Shown in pieces: positions 16,118 to 24,369 of a stretch of 54,638 nucleotides of DNA (positions are counted from its first letter, which is position 1; the number at the start of each line of letters is the position of its first letter). The DNA is from Peptostreptococcus sp. D1. GTDB lineage: Bacteria; Bacillota; Clostridia; Peptostreptococcales; Peptostreptococcaceae. A program made the translations under genes and the position numbers. A model generated the notes under the pieces. That model searched no databases. It was not told the DNA's origin and saw only the letters and a list, made by a program, of their open reading frames with translations. Location of the stretch: positions 1 to 54,638 of the forward strand of contig NZ_FONP01000013.1 in the NCBI RefSeq assembly GCF_900112955.1. The letters run 5' to 3'.

Positions 16118-16957
16118 ATGTTTGGATATGTAAGAATAAATAAAATGGATTTAACTTTTAGAGAATTTGAAACATATAAGGCTTATTATTGTGGTCTATG
16201 TAAATATTTAAAGAGAAATCATACTGAAATATCAAGATTGACATTGAACTATGATATTACCTTTTTAATTGTGTTATTGACATCTGTATATGAGCCAGCT
16301 TCAGAGGTTTATCATGAGCATTGTATTGTCAATCCTCTAAAAGAAAAAAAACATATAACTAACGAGATAACGGAGTATGCTGCTAGCATGAATATTCTGC
16401 TTTCGTATTATAAATTGCAGGACAATGTAGTCGATGATGGTGGAATAAAAAACATATTAGCAGAAATAGTGTATAGAAAGAGCTTTGGTACTGCTTTGAA
16501 AAAATATCCTGAGAAGGCTAGGGTAATAAAGGAAAATTTAGACAGACTGAGCGATTTGGAAAAATTAGAAAGTACAAATATAGACGAAATTTCAAATACA
16601 TTCGGAAGTCTGATGGCAGAGGTTTTTTCTTACAAGGATGATGAATATGCTCAAAGTCTGAGGAATGTAGGTTTTAATATTGGAAAATACATCTATATAT
16701 TAGATGCGTTTGCAGATTTGGATGATGATATTAAAAATAAATCTTATAATCCATTTACTTCATATAAGAATGACAGAGAGGCATTAAAAATTAGAGTAGA
16801 TAAACTTATCTCTATGATACTTTCTAGATTAGAGATGAATATTTTATCTTTGGATCTAAGGCTTAATAGAACGATAATAGAAAACATTCTATATTCAGGT
16901 ATATATCTAAGATACAAGGGAATTTTAAATGGAGCTGAGGACAAGAGAAATATGTAA
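16118..16957 (+). CDS. DUF5685-like protein of unknown function
   Basis: A 279-residue soluble protein. The N-terminus (MFGYVRINKMDLTFREFETYKAYYCGLCKYLK, quoted in parts) has the MFGYV start and YYCGLC motif of the uncharacterised DUF5685 group common in Clostridia. The middle is mostly helical and contains GKYIYILDAFADLDDDIKN, an Asp-rich stretch that loosely resembles the metal site of all-helical prenyl-transferring enzymes. ATG at 16118 follows AGAGG by 6 bases; the longer frame from 16076 lacks a ribosome site. It is transcribed alone. In other Clostridia, as I recall, similar genes neighbour a DnaJ-like gene, which is absent here. Confidence 0.7.
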   Translation: MFGYVRINKMDLTFREFETYKAYYCGLCKYLKRNHTEISRLTLNYDITFLIVLLTSVYEPASEVYHEHCIVNPLKEKKHITNEITEYAASMNILLSYYKLQDNVVDDGGIKNILAEIVYRKSFGTALKKYPEKARVIKENLDRLSDLEKLESTNIDEISNTFGSLMAEVFSYKDDEYAQSLRNVGFNIGKYIYILDAFADLDDDIKNKSYNPFTSYKNDREALKIRVDKLISMILSRLEMNILSLDLRLNRTIIENILYSGIYLRYKGILNGAEDKRNM

Positions 16958-16977
16958 AAATTCTAAAAAAAGTTAAC

Positions 16978-17009
16978 ATTAGGTTAAATAAAAATTAGGT
17001 TAAATAAAA
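16978..17009. repeat. 16-bp perfect tandem duplication
   Basis: ATTAGGTTAAATAAAA occurs twice in a row at 16978-16993 and 16994-17009, directly before the terminator hairpin. It looks like replication slippage. Confidence 0.85.
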
Positions 17010-17053
17010 AAACTCGCAACAGACACTCTTATGCTTGTAGTGATGTGCGAGTT
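17003..17053 (-). terminator. Terminator of the sortase gene, CTCGCA type
   Basis: AACTCGCA at 17011-17018 pairs with TGCGAGTT at 17046-17053, with a short CACT/AGTG stem inside. The T run follows on the minus strand, so it serves the sortase gene. Confidence 0.8.
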
Positions 17054-17060
17054 ATTCTAT

Positions 17061-17750
17061 TTAATTCAAGCCTTCTAACATTTTCGATTGGCTATAAGGG
17101 TACAATCTTTTGAATTTACCAATAACAAAGTATCTGTATCCAGCTTCATCATAGTAGCAGGTCATCAATGATACTATAGCTTTTCCGTCAGACTCTGTTA
17201 TTTTTGAGTCAGATATTAAATCTACTCTATCATCAGTGACCTTTAGAGTTTTGAAAACCTCATATTCGTATATGTTTTTCTTGTTGGTGATTCTAATTGA
17301 ATCGCCCATTTTCACATTCATTAGTCCACCAAACAGAAGTTTATCATTTTTCATGTAGTGACCAGCTATTGAGTAATTTCCTAAGCCCATCCTTTGGCTA
17401 GGCTTCATAGTACATGCACCATACATAAGATTGTTGTTTTCCAATCCATCAAAAATAGCTATGTTTTTGTTGATTGAAGGAATTACCATCTGCCCTACAA
17501 TCTTGGACATATCAGCATTCTGTCTATTCAATATAACACCATTTACGTCTATTGGATCTATTTTCGATTGGTCGTATGATTTATTTCCACTTTTAGCGTT
17601 TTTTTCAAGCTCACTGTTGGAAAGCTGCTCAATTTTTACTTCCTCTGAATTTTTTTCTAACAGCAGCTCCGAAATTTTTGGCATCGAAAAAAATACGACA
17701 CCGGCTAGAATAATTACAATTGCAATAAATTTTTTCATAAATATAGGCAA
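17061..17750 (-). CDS. Sortase, class A-like
   Basis: A 229-residue membrane-anchored transpeptidase. A single N-terminal hydrophobic segment (residues 7-24) is followed by a charged linker and the sortase beta-barrel. The catalytic triad is visible: His131 in YSIAGHYM, Cys198 in SLMTCYYD and Arg206 in GYRYFVIGK. The YGACTMKP and SLMTC context favours class A. It cleaves a C-terminal sorting signal and joins the protein to peptidoglycan. The start is uncertain: TTG at 17750 lies 13 bases after AGGAGG, and ATG at 17738 even farther, with a small hairpin between. The divergent neighbour encodes a likely substrate with an LAKTG signal. Confidence 0.88.
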   Translation of the reverse strand: MPIFMKKFIAIVIILAGVVFFSMPKISELLLEKNSEEVKIEQLSNSELEKNAKSGNKSYDQSKIDPIDVNGVILNRQNADMSKIVGQMVIPSINKNIAIFDGLENNNLMYGACTMKPSQRMGLGNYSIAGHYMKNDKLLFGGLMNVKMGDSIRITNKKNIYEYEVFKTLKVTDDRVDLISDSKITESDGKAIVSLMTCYYDEAGYRYFVIGKFKRLYPYSQSKMLEGLN

Positions 17751-17802
17751 AAATACCTATTCACCTCCTAGAGTTACAAATAATTTCCATTAGTTATAGA
17801 CA

Positions 17803-17811
17803 ATTATAACA
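17803..17811 (-). promoter_or_regulatory. Sortase promoter, extended -10
   Basis: On the minus strand TGTTATAAT is an extended -10 element. No strong -35 is present. Confidence 0.5.
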
Positions 17812-17870
17812 CAAATTAACGGTTTTTACTAAAATTATGCAAATAATATTAAAATTAAGGTCAAATACTA

Positions 17871-17899
17871 TTTATCTTTTTACTATACTATGGTATTAT
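17871..17899 (+). promoter_or_regulatory. Promoter of the surface protein gene
   Basis: -35 TTTATC at 17871-17876 and -10 TATTAT at 17894-17899 with a 17-base spacer and a TG extension at 17891-17892. Confidence 0.45.
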
Positions 17900-17971
17900 T
17901 AATGTATAAGAAATTGTATACTTGAATTATTTTTATAATTATAGAGTAGGGTAAGTATTTAGGAGGACAAT

Positions 17972-19276
17972 ATGAAAACTAATAAGAAAATGTTAAATCT
18001 ATTAGCGGCTATGACACTTGCTATTCCAATGGCTGTTTCAGCGGGGACGTTAAATAATATTTATGCAGAAAGCATAATAACCTCAGTTGTAAATTCGACT
18101 GATAATAAGCCTTTATCAGGTGTCACACTTGCTTTTTACTCAACGACAAATAATGCATCGAAAAAGATATTTACTGTTAAGACTAACGAGCAAGGTAAGC
18201 TGAATAAAGAATCTGTGGTTGCTTTTAATTCTTTTGATGTGAGCAACGTTATTGATGATAAAGGGGATTTAAATTTAAAGGATGGTTCATATTATTATGT
18301 TGACGATTCAGTTGTAGATGGGTTTGTTAAAAATGTGAAGCCTGTTAAATTCTCTGTAGTTAATGGAGTTGCACCAAATATTGAAAGATCCTATTCAAAG
18401 CTGAGCAGTGATAAGGCTCAATTGATTGTAAATGCTGTTGATGCTTCTGGTAATCCTGTTGAAGGTGCTACGCTTGATTTGTTTAAGCAAGTTAATGGAA
18501 CATATGTGAGATTAGCTTCATTGACAACAGATAGTGATGGATTGCTTTTAGATGTTATAAATAGAACTAGTGAGGATTCAAATACGATAATTGATACTTC
18601 AAATGGAACTCTAATACTTCCTAGTGGGAGCTATAAGGTTGTTCCAAAAAATTCAACATCAACATTGAAGCCTGTAAAGAATGAGTATGCTATTGAAGTT
18701 GTTGCTTCAAGGATTGTTTCTTTGGCTGTTAACTACTCAAAGAGCACGAATTCATCAGAAAACAATCAGTCGCAAGGAAATAATCTAAGTGAAGTTAAGA
18801 CTGGGGTTAAGATACTAGTTCGCAACGAGAAAAAAACACCACTTGAAAATCAGGAAATTGCAATTTATTCTACAGATGCAGATGGCTCTAATGAAAAGCT
18901 GTTGTTTGTAGGAAAAACAAATTCTGAAGGTATATTCGAATATGACAAGGTTTCTAAGGGTGCAGAGTTACTTGGTAAGAATGGTGTTGTAGCTTTAGAA
19001 GCTGGAAATTACTACTATAAGCTATATAATTATTCAAATGCAAAGAAACATACATTCAAGGTTGAGGCTGGAAAGGTAAATAATCAGGTATTTACGATTA
19101 CTGTTGGAAGCTCAAGCTCAAAGACTTCTAATAGGACAACTTCTTCAAATGGAAGTAATGTATCAAAATCAGGCAGTACTTTAGCTAAAACTGGTGTAGA
19201 AAGTACATTGGCTTATAGTGCTTCTGGTATTGCTATGGTTTCTGGCGGATTGTACATGTTAAAGAGAAAGAAATAA
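17972..19276 (+). CDS. Cell-wall-anchored surface protein with Cna-B/SpaA-like repeats and LAKTG signal
   Basis: A 434-residue secreted protein. The N-terminus is a signal peptide (MKTNKKMLNLLAAMTLAIPM, then AVSAG). Three regions, about residues 34-135, 148-260 and 275-380, share the pattern 'D..G.P..G..L..Y/F.......L.....T...G' of Cna-B-type prealbumin-like domains, each ending in a 'GSYK/GNYYYK' strand. A Ser/Thr-rich spacer leads to LAKTG at about residue 404, a hydrophobic segment and the tail KRKK. LAKTG departs from canonical LPxTG by Ala for Pro. It starts with AGGAGG 6 bases before the ATG and is divergent from a sortase that probably anchors it. Adhesion or a pilin-like role is possible; E-box or isopeptide residues were not assigned. 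Confidence 0.82.
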   Translation: MKTNKKMLNLLAAMTLAIPMAVSAGTLNNIYAESIITSVVNSTDNKPLSGVTLAFYSTTNNASKKIFTVKTNEQGKLNKESVVAFNSFDVSNVIDDKGDLNLKDGSYYYVDDSVVDGFVKNVKPVKFSVVNGVAPNIERSYSKLSSDKAQLIVNAVDASGNPVEGATLDLFKQVNGTYVRLASLTTDSDGLLLDVINRTSEDSNTIIDTSNGTLILPSGSYKVVPKNSTSTLKPVKNEYAIEVVASRIVSLAVNYSKSTNSSENNQSQGNNLSEVKTGVKILVRNEKKTPLENQEIAIYSTDADGSNEKLLFVGKTNSEGIFEYDKVSKGAELLGKNGVVALEAGNYYYKLYNYSNAKKHTFKVEAGKVNNQVFTITVGSSSSKTSNRTTSSNGSNVSKSGSTLAKTGVESTLAYSASGIAMVSGGLYMLKRKK

Positions 19277-19326
19277 AAAATTGTGATAAAAGTAATATGA
19301 GCTTGCTTAAGTAAGAGACTCGTATG

Positions 19327-19381
19327 ATAGCTCACACATTCTGATAGATATTTTGATGAATGTTGTGGGCTATTTTGTTTT
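19327..19381 (+). terminator. Terminator after the surface protein gene
   Basis: ATAGCTCACACATTC at 19327-19341 pairs with GAATGTTGTGGGCTAT at 19358-19373 with one bulge and G-U pairs, followed by a T-rich tract. Confidence 0.75.
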
Positions 19382-19505
19382 TTGAAAAATATTATACAAT
19401 TAATATTTTTATATGATTATATTTGAATGAGAGTTGACGATAAATATGAGTTTTACTTTTATGGAAATAAAAACTGCGAATCAAAAAAATTTTTTTATAA
19501 TTCCT

Positions 19506-19520
19506 ACTAAATTAGTCGAG
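19506..19520. promoter_or_regulatory. Possible Rrf2/IscR-type site before suf
   Basis: ACTAAATTAGT is an 11-base palindrome with a GACTAA-like half on the minus strand (CTCGACTAATTTAGT). It lies 10 bases upstream of the suf -35. It resembles type 1 IscR sites, but no iscR gene is in the window, so this is tentative. Confidence 0.3.
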
Positions 19521-19525
19521 ATTAA

Positions 19526-19554
19526 TTGATTTTTTTGGGTAATCATAGTAATAT
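19526..19554 (+). promoter_or_regulatory. suf operon promoter
   Basis: -35 TTGATT at 19526-19531 and -10 TAATAT at 19549-19554 with a 17-base spacer, about 45 bases before sufC. Confidence 0.6.
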
Positions 19555-19604
19555 AGACTTGTACCAATTTTATTATATAAAAATAGCGAAAGGAATGTGG
19601 AAAA

Positions 19605-20372
19605 GTGAGCGAGACATTATTAGAAATTAAAGACCTATGTGTAAGAGTAGGTGAAAAAAATATATTAAAAAATGTAAATCTAAAGGTTAATAAAGGTGAA
19701 ACACACGTTATCATGGGACCAAATGGCTCTGGAAAATCTACATTGGTAAATACAATAATGAGTAATCCTAAGTATGAAATAACTTCGGGAAAGATTTTCT
19801 TTGAAGGTGAAGATGTTACAGAATTTGCAGCTGATGAAAGAGCGAAAAGAGGGATATTTATGTCCTTTCAATCTCCTATAGAAGTACCAGGTATAAGTGT
19901 TGAAAACTTTATCAGGACTTCCAAATCTGCGGTCGATGACAAACCAGTTTCTGTATTGAGATTTAATCTGGACTTATCAAAGAGAATGAAAGAGCTGGAA
20001 ATGAAGCCTGAGTATGCCTCTAGATATATGAATTATGGTTTTTCTGGTGGAGAAAAGAAGAAGACTGAAATTTTGCAAATGCAAATACTTAATCCAAAGC
20101 TGGCGATGCTTGATGAGACCGACTCTGGATTAGATGTTGATGCTGTTAGAATAGTATCAGAAGGAATAAAAAGCTTTAAGAAGGATGAAGATAAAGCTCT
20201 GATGATAATTACTCATCATAAGGAAATAATATCAAATGTTGTGCCTGATTATGTTCATGTTATAATTGACGGAAAAATCGTAAAAGAGGGGGATGCATCA
20301 CTGATACACAAAATTGAAGAAGAAGGCTACGGCTGGATTAGAGATGAGGTGAATTCATCTAATGGAAACTAA
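19605..20372 (+). CDS. sufC: Fe-S cluster assembly ATPase SufC
   Basis: A 255-residue ABC-type ATPase of the SUF scaffold complex. Walker A is GPNGSGKST (about residues 38-46), the signature is FSGGEKKKTE and Walker B is LAMLDETDSGLD. It drives conformational change of SufB/SufD in the cytoplasm during cluster assembly. The start is GTG at 19605, about 10 bases after AAAGGAA. It overlaps sufB by 11 bases, showing translational coupling. First gene of sufCBDSU, with no sufA or regulator gene upstream. Confidence 0.96.
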   Translation: MSETLLEIKDLCVRVGEKNILKNVNLKVNKGETHVIMGPNGSGKSTLVNTIMSNPKYEITSGKIFFEGEDVTEFAADERAKRGIFMSFQSPIEVPGISVENFIRTSKSAVDDKPVSVLRFNLDLSKRMKELEMKPEYASRYMNYGFSGGEKKKTEILQMQILNPKLAMLDETDSGLDVDAVRIVSEGIKSFKKDEDKALMIITHHKEIISNVVPDYVHVIIDGKIVKEGDASLIHKIEEEGYGWIRDEVNSSNGN

Positions 20373-21786
20373 TAAGGATGCAAGAAAAAGAACTCAGGTT
20401 GAAGAATACGATCGTGGGATTTATGATATAAAAAATGAATTTAAATATAAATCAAAAACAGAAAAAGGTTTGACTGAGGATATAGTTAGACAGATAAGCA
20501 AGGAAAAAAATGAACCGAATTGGATGCTAGATATTAGACTTCAGTCTGTTAGGAAGTTTTATGAATTGGACAATCCTAGCTGGGCACCAAATTTGGATGA
20601 AGTAAACATTGATGATATTACTACTTATATTCGTCCAGATGCGGATTTGGTAGAAGACTGGAATCAAGTTCCTGAGGATATAAAAAATACCTTTGATTTG
20701 CTGGGTATTCCAGAAGCTGAAAGAGAGAAAAATCTATCTGGTGTTGGAGCACAATATGACTCAGAGGTTGTTTATCATAATATTCAGCAAGAGCTTTTGG
20801 ATCAAGGGGTAATATACACTGATTTTGATACTGCTGTTAAGGAGTATCCTGAAATAGTTCAAGAATATTTTATGAAGTGTATTACAAATTCGGATCATAA
20901 ATATGCTGCTCTTCATTATGCTGTTTGGTCTGGCGGATCATTTGTATATGTTCCAAAGGGTGTTAGAGTGGATATCCCACTTCAATCTTATTTTAGATTA
21001 AACGCTCCAGGTGCAGGTCAATTTGAGCATACGCTGATAGTTATCGATGAGGGTGCTTATTGCCATTTTATAGAAGGCTGTTCAGCACCAAAATATAATG
21101 TGGTAAATGTACATGCCGGCGCAGTTGAATTATTTGTAAGAGAGGGAGCTACACTTAGATATTCTACGATAGAAAACTGGTCAAGAAATATGTACAACTT
21201 GAATACAAAGAGATGTATAGTTGAAAAAGACGGAAAGATAGAATGGGTGTCAGGATCATTTGGTTCAAAGGTATCATGTTTATATCCTATGAGTGTTCTT
21301 AAGGGAGAAAATGCAAAATCAGAATTTACTGGAATTACTTTTGCAGGTAGAGGTCAGTATTTAGATACAGGAACGAAGGTCATACACGCAGCACCAAACA
21401 CATTTTCTACAGTAAACTCTAAGTCAATATCAAAGGATGGTGGAGTTGCAATTTATAGGGGCCTAGTGAAGGTTACAAAGAATGCAAGGGGATCAAAATC
21501 TACAGTTAGCTGTGAGTCCCTTATGTTAGATCAAGAATCAAGATCTGATACGATACCAGTAATCGATATTGCAAATCAGGACGTAGATTTGGGACATGAG
21601 GCAAAAATTGGTAGAATAGACGATGAGGTTATCTTCTACCTGATGTCCAGAGGAATAAGTGAGGCAGAAGCAAAGTCAATGGTAGTTAGAGGCTTTGCAG
21701 AGCCTATAGCAAAAGAGCTGCCGTTAGAATATGCGGTTGAAATGAATAATTTAATAAACCTTGAATTAGAAGGTACAATAGGTTAG
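20362..21786 (+). CDS. sufB: Fe-S cluster assembly scaffold SufB
   Basis: A 474-residue protein of normal SufB length. Conserved stretches include DSEVVYHNIQQELLDQGV, HYAVWSGGSFVYVPKGVRV, FIEGCSAPKYNVVNVHAG and GLVKVTKNARGSKSTVSCESLML, ending with the FYLMSRGISEAEAKSMVVRGF motif. It is the scaffold on which the Fe-S cluster is built, in complex with SufC and SufD. It overlaps sufC and is followed 11 bases later by sufD. Confidence 0.96.
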   Translation: METNKDARKRTQVEEYDRGIYDIKNEFKYKSKTEKGLTEDIVRQISKEKNEPNWMLDIRLQSVRKFYELDNPSWAPNLDEVNIDDITTYIRPDADLVEDWNQVPEDIKNTFDLLGIPEAEREKNLSGVGAQYDSEVVYHNIQQELLDQGVIYTDFDTAVKEYPEIVQEYFMKCITNSDHKYAALHYAVWSGGSFVYVPKGVRVDIPLQSYFRLNAPGAGQFEHTLIVIDEGAYCHFIEGCSAPKYNVVNVHAGAVELFVREGATLRYSTIENWSRNMYNLNTKRCIVEKDGKIEWVSGSFGSKVSCLYPMSVLKGENAKSEFTGITFAGRGQYLDTGTKVIHAAPNTFSTVNSKSISKDGGVAIYRGLVKVTKNARGSKSTVSCESLMLDQESRSDTIPVIDIANQDVDLGHEAKIGRIDDEVIFYLMSRGISEAEAKSMVVRGFAEPIAKELPLEYAVEMNNLINLELEGTIG

Positions 21787-21797
21787 GAGGAAGAAAT

Positions 21798-22628
21798 ATG
21801 ATAGCAAATACATTACCACTTCTTACTTGGAGATGGCTTAAGGTAAATGATGCCCTAATCGAATTGCCTGAGGTTTTAGAGCAAGTAACAGAGATAGCTG
21901 CAAAAGAAAATGATGAAATTTCAACACTTTTTGATTTCAATAAAATAGAGTCTGGGAAGGATTCCAGACATATCAAAATAAAGATTACAGCAGAAAAGAA
22001 TTCAAAGGTGGATTTATATTATGTTTCTAGATGTACTGATGAAAATACGTCTCTTACAGATATTGAAGCTGATGTGGCTGAAGGAGCAACAGTTAATTTT
22101 ATTCAGATAGAATCTGGTGCAAAGAGAACTGTTACAAATTACACTGCAAATCTAAATGGAAGAGGAGCAACTACAAATATAGATTCAGTATACTTTGCAG
22201 GAGGAGAAGATAATTTAGATATTTTCTACCATGTTAATCATATTGGAGAAGAAACGGTTTCAAATATATTGGTAAATGGGGCGCTTAAAGATAAGGCAAG
22301 GAAGACATTTAAGGGAACGATTGATTTTAAGAGAGGCTCAAAGGGCTCAAAGGGAAGCGAGGAAGAATTTGCAACATTGCTTGATGAAGATGTAAGATCA
22401 GTTGCTGTTCCAGTATTACTATGTGTTGAAGATGATGTTGAAGGGCTTCATGCTGCAAGTGCTGGTAAGATAGATCAAGATAAACTTTTCTATATAATGA
22501 GTAGAGGATTGAGCCATGAGCAAGCGAAGAAAATGTTGGTTGAAACTCAGTTATTCCCAACAATAGATAAATTACCGGACAAGGATTTGGTTCAGGAAAT
22601 TTGGAGAAATATTGAGAAAAGAATATAG
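21798..22628 (+). CDS. sufD: SufD-like Fe-S assembly protein, short form
   Basis: A 276-residue SufB/SufD-family protein. It begins MIANTLPLLTWRWLKVNDA and carries the C-terminal motif FYIMSRGLSHEQAKKMLVETQLFPTIDKLPD typical of SufD. Classical SufD is about 400-440 residues, so this is a shortened form lacking much of the N-terminal part. The reading frame is intact, with AGGAGGAAG 5 bases before the ATG, so it is not an obvious pseudogene. It would pair with SufB in the SufBCD complex. Confidence 0.88.
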   Translation: MIANTLPLLTWRWLKVNDALIELPEVLEQVTEIAAKENDEISTLFDFNKIESGKDSRHIKIKITAEKNSKVDLYYVSRCTDENTSLTDIEADVAEGATVNFIQIESGAKRTVTNYTANLNGRGATTNIDSVYFAGGEDNLDIFYHVNHIGEETVSNILVNGALKDKARKTFKGTIDFKRGSKGSKGSEEEFATLLDEDVRSVAVPVLLCVEDDVEGLHAASAGKIDQDKLFYIMSRGLSHEQAKKMLVETQLFPTIDKLPDKDLVQEIWRNIEKRI

Positions 22629-22652
22629 ACTGTATAGTCTTGGGAGGTTAGT

Positions 22653-23888
22653 ATGAACAAGGAACAAATATTGGACATAAGAAAAGAATTCCCATATCTT
22701 GATGAAGATAAGATGGGAAGGAAAATAGTATATTTTGATAATGGGGCTACTTCTCAGAAACCGAAATGTGTAATTGATGCGTTGTCAAGCTATTATAGCT
22801 ATGAAAATGCAAATCCACATAGAGGTGCTCATTATCTTGGGATGTTGGCTACAGAAAAATATGAGTCCGCAAGAGAAACGGTAAAAAATTTTATAAATGC
22901 AAAACAGTCAGAAGAAATAGTGTTTGTCAGAAATACTACCGAGGCATTAAATTTGATTGCGTACTCATATGCTTTGGAATATTTAAATGAAGGTGATGAA
23001 ATATTAATCTCGATTTATGAGCACCACAGTAACTTGGTTACATGGCAGTATGTTGCACAAAAAACAGGAGCTATACTGAAGTATGTGTACCTTGATGATA
23101 ATTACGAGCTTGATATGGAAGCGTTTAAGAGCTCACTAAGTGAAAAAACGAAGCTGGTTTCTCTAGCTGGTGCATCAAATACTGTTGGAGCTGTAATTGA
23201 TGTAAAGGAAGTTACAAGGCTTGCTCATGAGGTAGGTGCAGTTGTTTCTATAGATGCTGCTCAGCTTTCGCCTCATGTTAGAGTGGACGTACAGGATTGG
23301 GATGTTGATTTTATTTCTTTTTCAGGACACAAGATGTATGCACCAATGGGAATAGGCGTGATGTATGGTAAATATGAAATTTTAGATAAAATGGTACCAT
23401 ATATGTATGGTGGAGATATGATTGAATATGTTTATGAGCAAAAAACTACCTTTGCAAAGCCAGCAGCAAAATTTGAAGCCGGAACGCAAAATGTCGGTGG
23501 TGCGATTGCACTAGCAGCTGCTATAGATTTTATGGAAAGAGTAGGAGTTAAAAATATTCACGAGCATGAATTGGCTTTAACTGATTACGCTTACAAAAAA
23601 ATGAGCGAGCTAGAATTTGTAGAAATATATTCAACACCAAGCTACAATAGATCTCCATTGGTGTCGTTTAATATAAAGGGAGTTCATTCACACGATGTTT
23701 CGACAGTTCTTGATTCATATGATATAGCTATAAGAACAGGCCATCACTGTGCTATGCCATTACATGGATACTTGAAACAAAATTCTACTTGTAGAGTGAG
23801 CTTTGCAGTATATAATACATTTGAAGAAATTGACTTTTTTATTGACAAATTGAAAGAAGTTAGAAAGGTGATGGGTTATGGATCTTAA
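22653..23888 (+). CDS. sufS: Cysteine desulfurase SufS
   Basis: A 411-residue group II, PLP-dependent cysteine desulfurase. The PLP Lys is K227 in SFSGHKMYAP, and the active Cys is C366 in RTGHHCAMPLHGYL. NPHRGAH, EIVFVRNTTEALN and IDAAQL are also as expected. It releases sulfur from cysteine and passes it to SufU, encoded next with an 11-base overlap. GGGAGGT lies 6 bases before the ATG. Confidence 0.96.
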   Translation: MNKEQILDIRKEFPYLDEDKMGRKIVYFDNGATSQKPKCVIDALSSYYSYENANPHRGAHYLGMLATEKYESARETVKNFINAKQSEEIVFVRNTTEALNLIAYSYALEYLNEGDEILISIYEHHSNLVTWQYVAQKTGAILKYVYLDDNYELDMEAFKSSLSEKTKLVSLAGASNTVGAVIDVKEVTRLAHEVGAVVSIDAAQLSPHVRVDVQDWDVDFISFSGHKMYAPMGIGVMYGKYEILDKMVPYMYGGDMIEYVYEQKTTFAKPAAKFEAGTQNVGGAIALAAAIDFMERVGVKNIHEHELALTDYAYKKMSELEFVEIYSTPSYNRSPLVSFNIKGVHSHDVSTVLDSYDIAIRTGHHCAMPLHGYLKQNSTCRVSFAVYNTFEEIDFFIDKLKEVRKVMGYGS

Positions 23889-24318
23889 GAGTTTGTATAC
23901 AGATATGCTGCTTCAGGAAAGCAATAATAAAGCAAATATAAGGGAATTAAGTTCTCCAACATTTTTGGAGCTAGGTCATAATCCAAGCTGTGGTGACGAA
24001 ATAACTCTTCAGATTGAAATGAATGGAAAAACAATAAAGGATGCAAGCTTTACAGGCGAAGGCTGTGCTATTTCTAGAGCATCAACATCTATGATGATTG
24101 ACCTAATAAAGGGAAAGGACATATACGAAGCGAAAGAATTGACAGAAAAATTCATTGGTATGATAAAGAAAGAAGTAGAAGTGGACGATGATCTAATAGA
24201 AGCATTGGGTGATACAGTTGTTTTAGAGAATGTGTCAAATATGCCTGCCAGAGTAAAGTGTGCTGTTTTGGCGTGGCATACTCTTGCAAATATCATCGAT
24301 AAAAATTTCGAAAAATAA
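23878..24318 (+). CDS. sufU: Zinc-dependent sulfurtransferase SufU
   Basis: A 146-residue SufU. The three conserved cysteines are in NPSCGDE, TGEGCAISRAS and RVKCAVLAWHTL, and the usual Asp of the CGD motif completes the zinc site. It relays persulfide sulfur from SufS to the scaffold. It contains the SufU-type insertion that distinguishes it from IscU. It overlaps the end of sufS. Confidence 0.95.
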   Translation: MDLKSLYTDMLLQESNNKANIRELSSPTFLELGHNPSCGDEITLQIEMNGKTIKDASFTGEGCAISRASTSMMIDLIKGKDIYEAKELTEKFIGMIKKEVEVDDDLIEALGDTVVLENVSNMPARVKCAVLAWHTLANIIDKNFEK

Positions 24319-24369
24319 ATTTATTATTTGTGAATGATTGAATTTGACTTATAAAATTGGAGGCTTTTT

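Larger units (their letters stand above)
19382..19604 (+). other. suf leader region
   Basis: No gene. It contains a palindrome ACTAAATTAGT at 19506-19516, a sigma-A-type promoter at 19526-19554 and the sufC ribosome site AAAGGAA near 19589-19595. Confidence 0.5.

Noticed and set aside
20362-22628. Frameshift splitting a longer sufD
   Set aside because: sufB ends with its normal C-terminal motif and sufD has its own ribosome site and normal ending, so the short SufD looks genuine.
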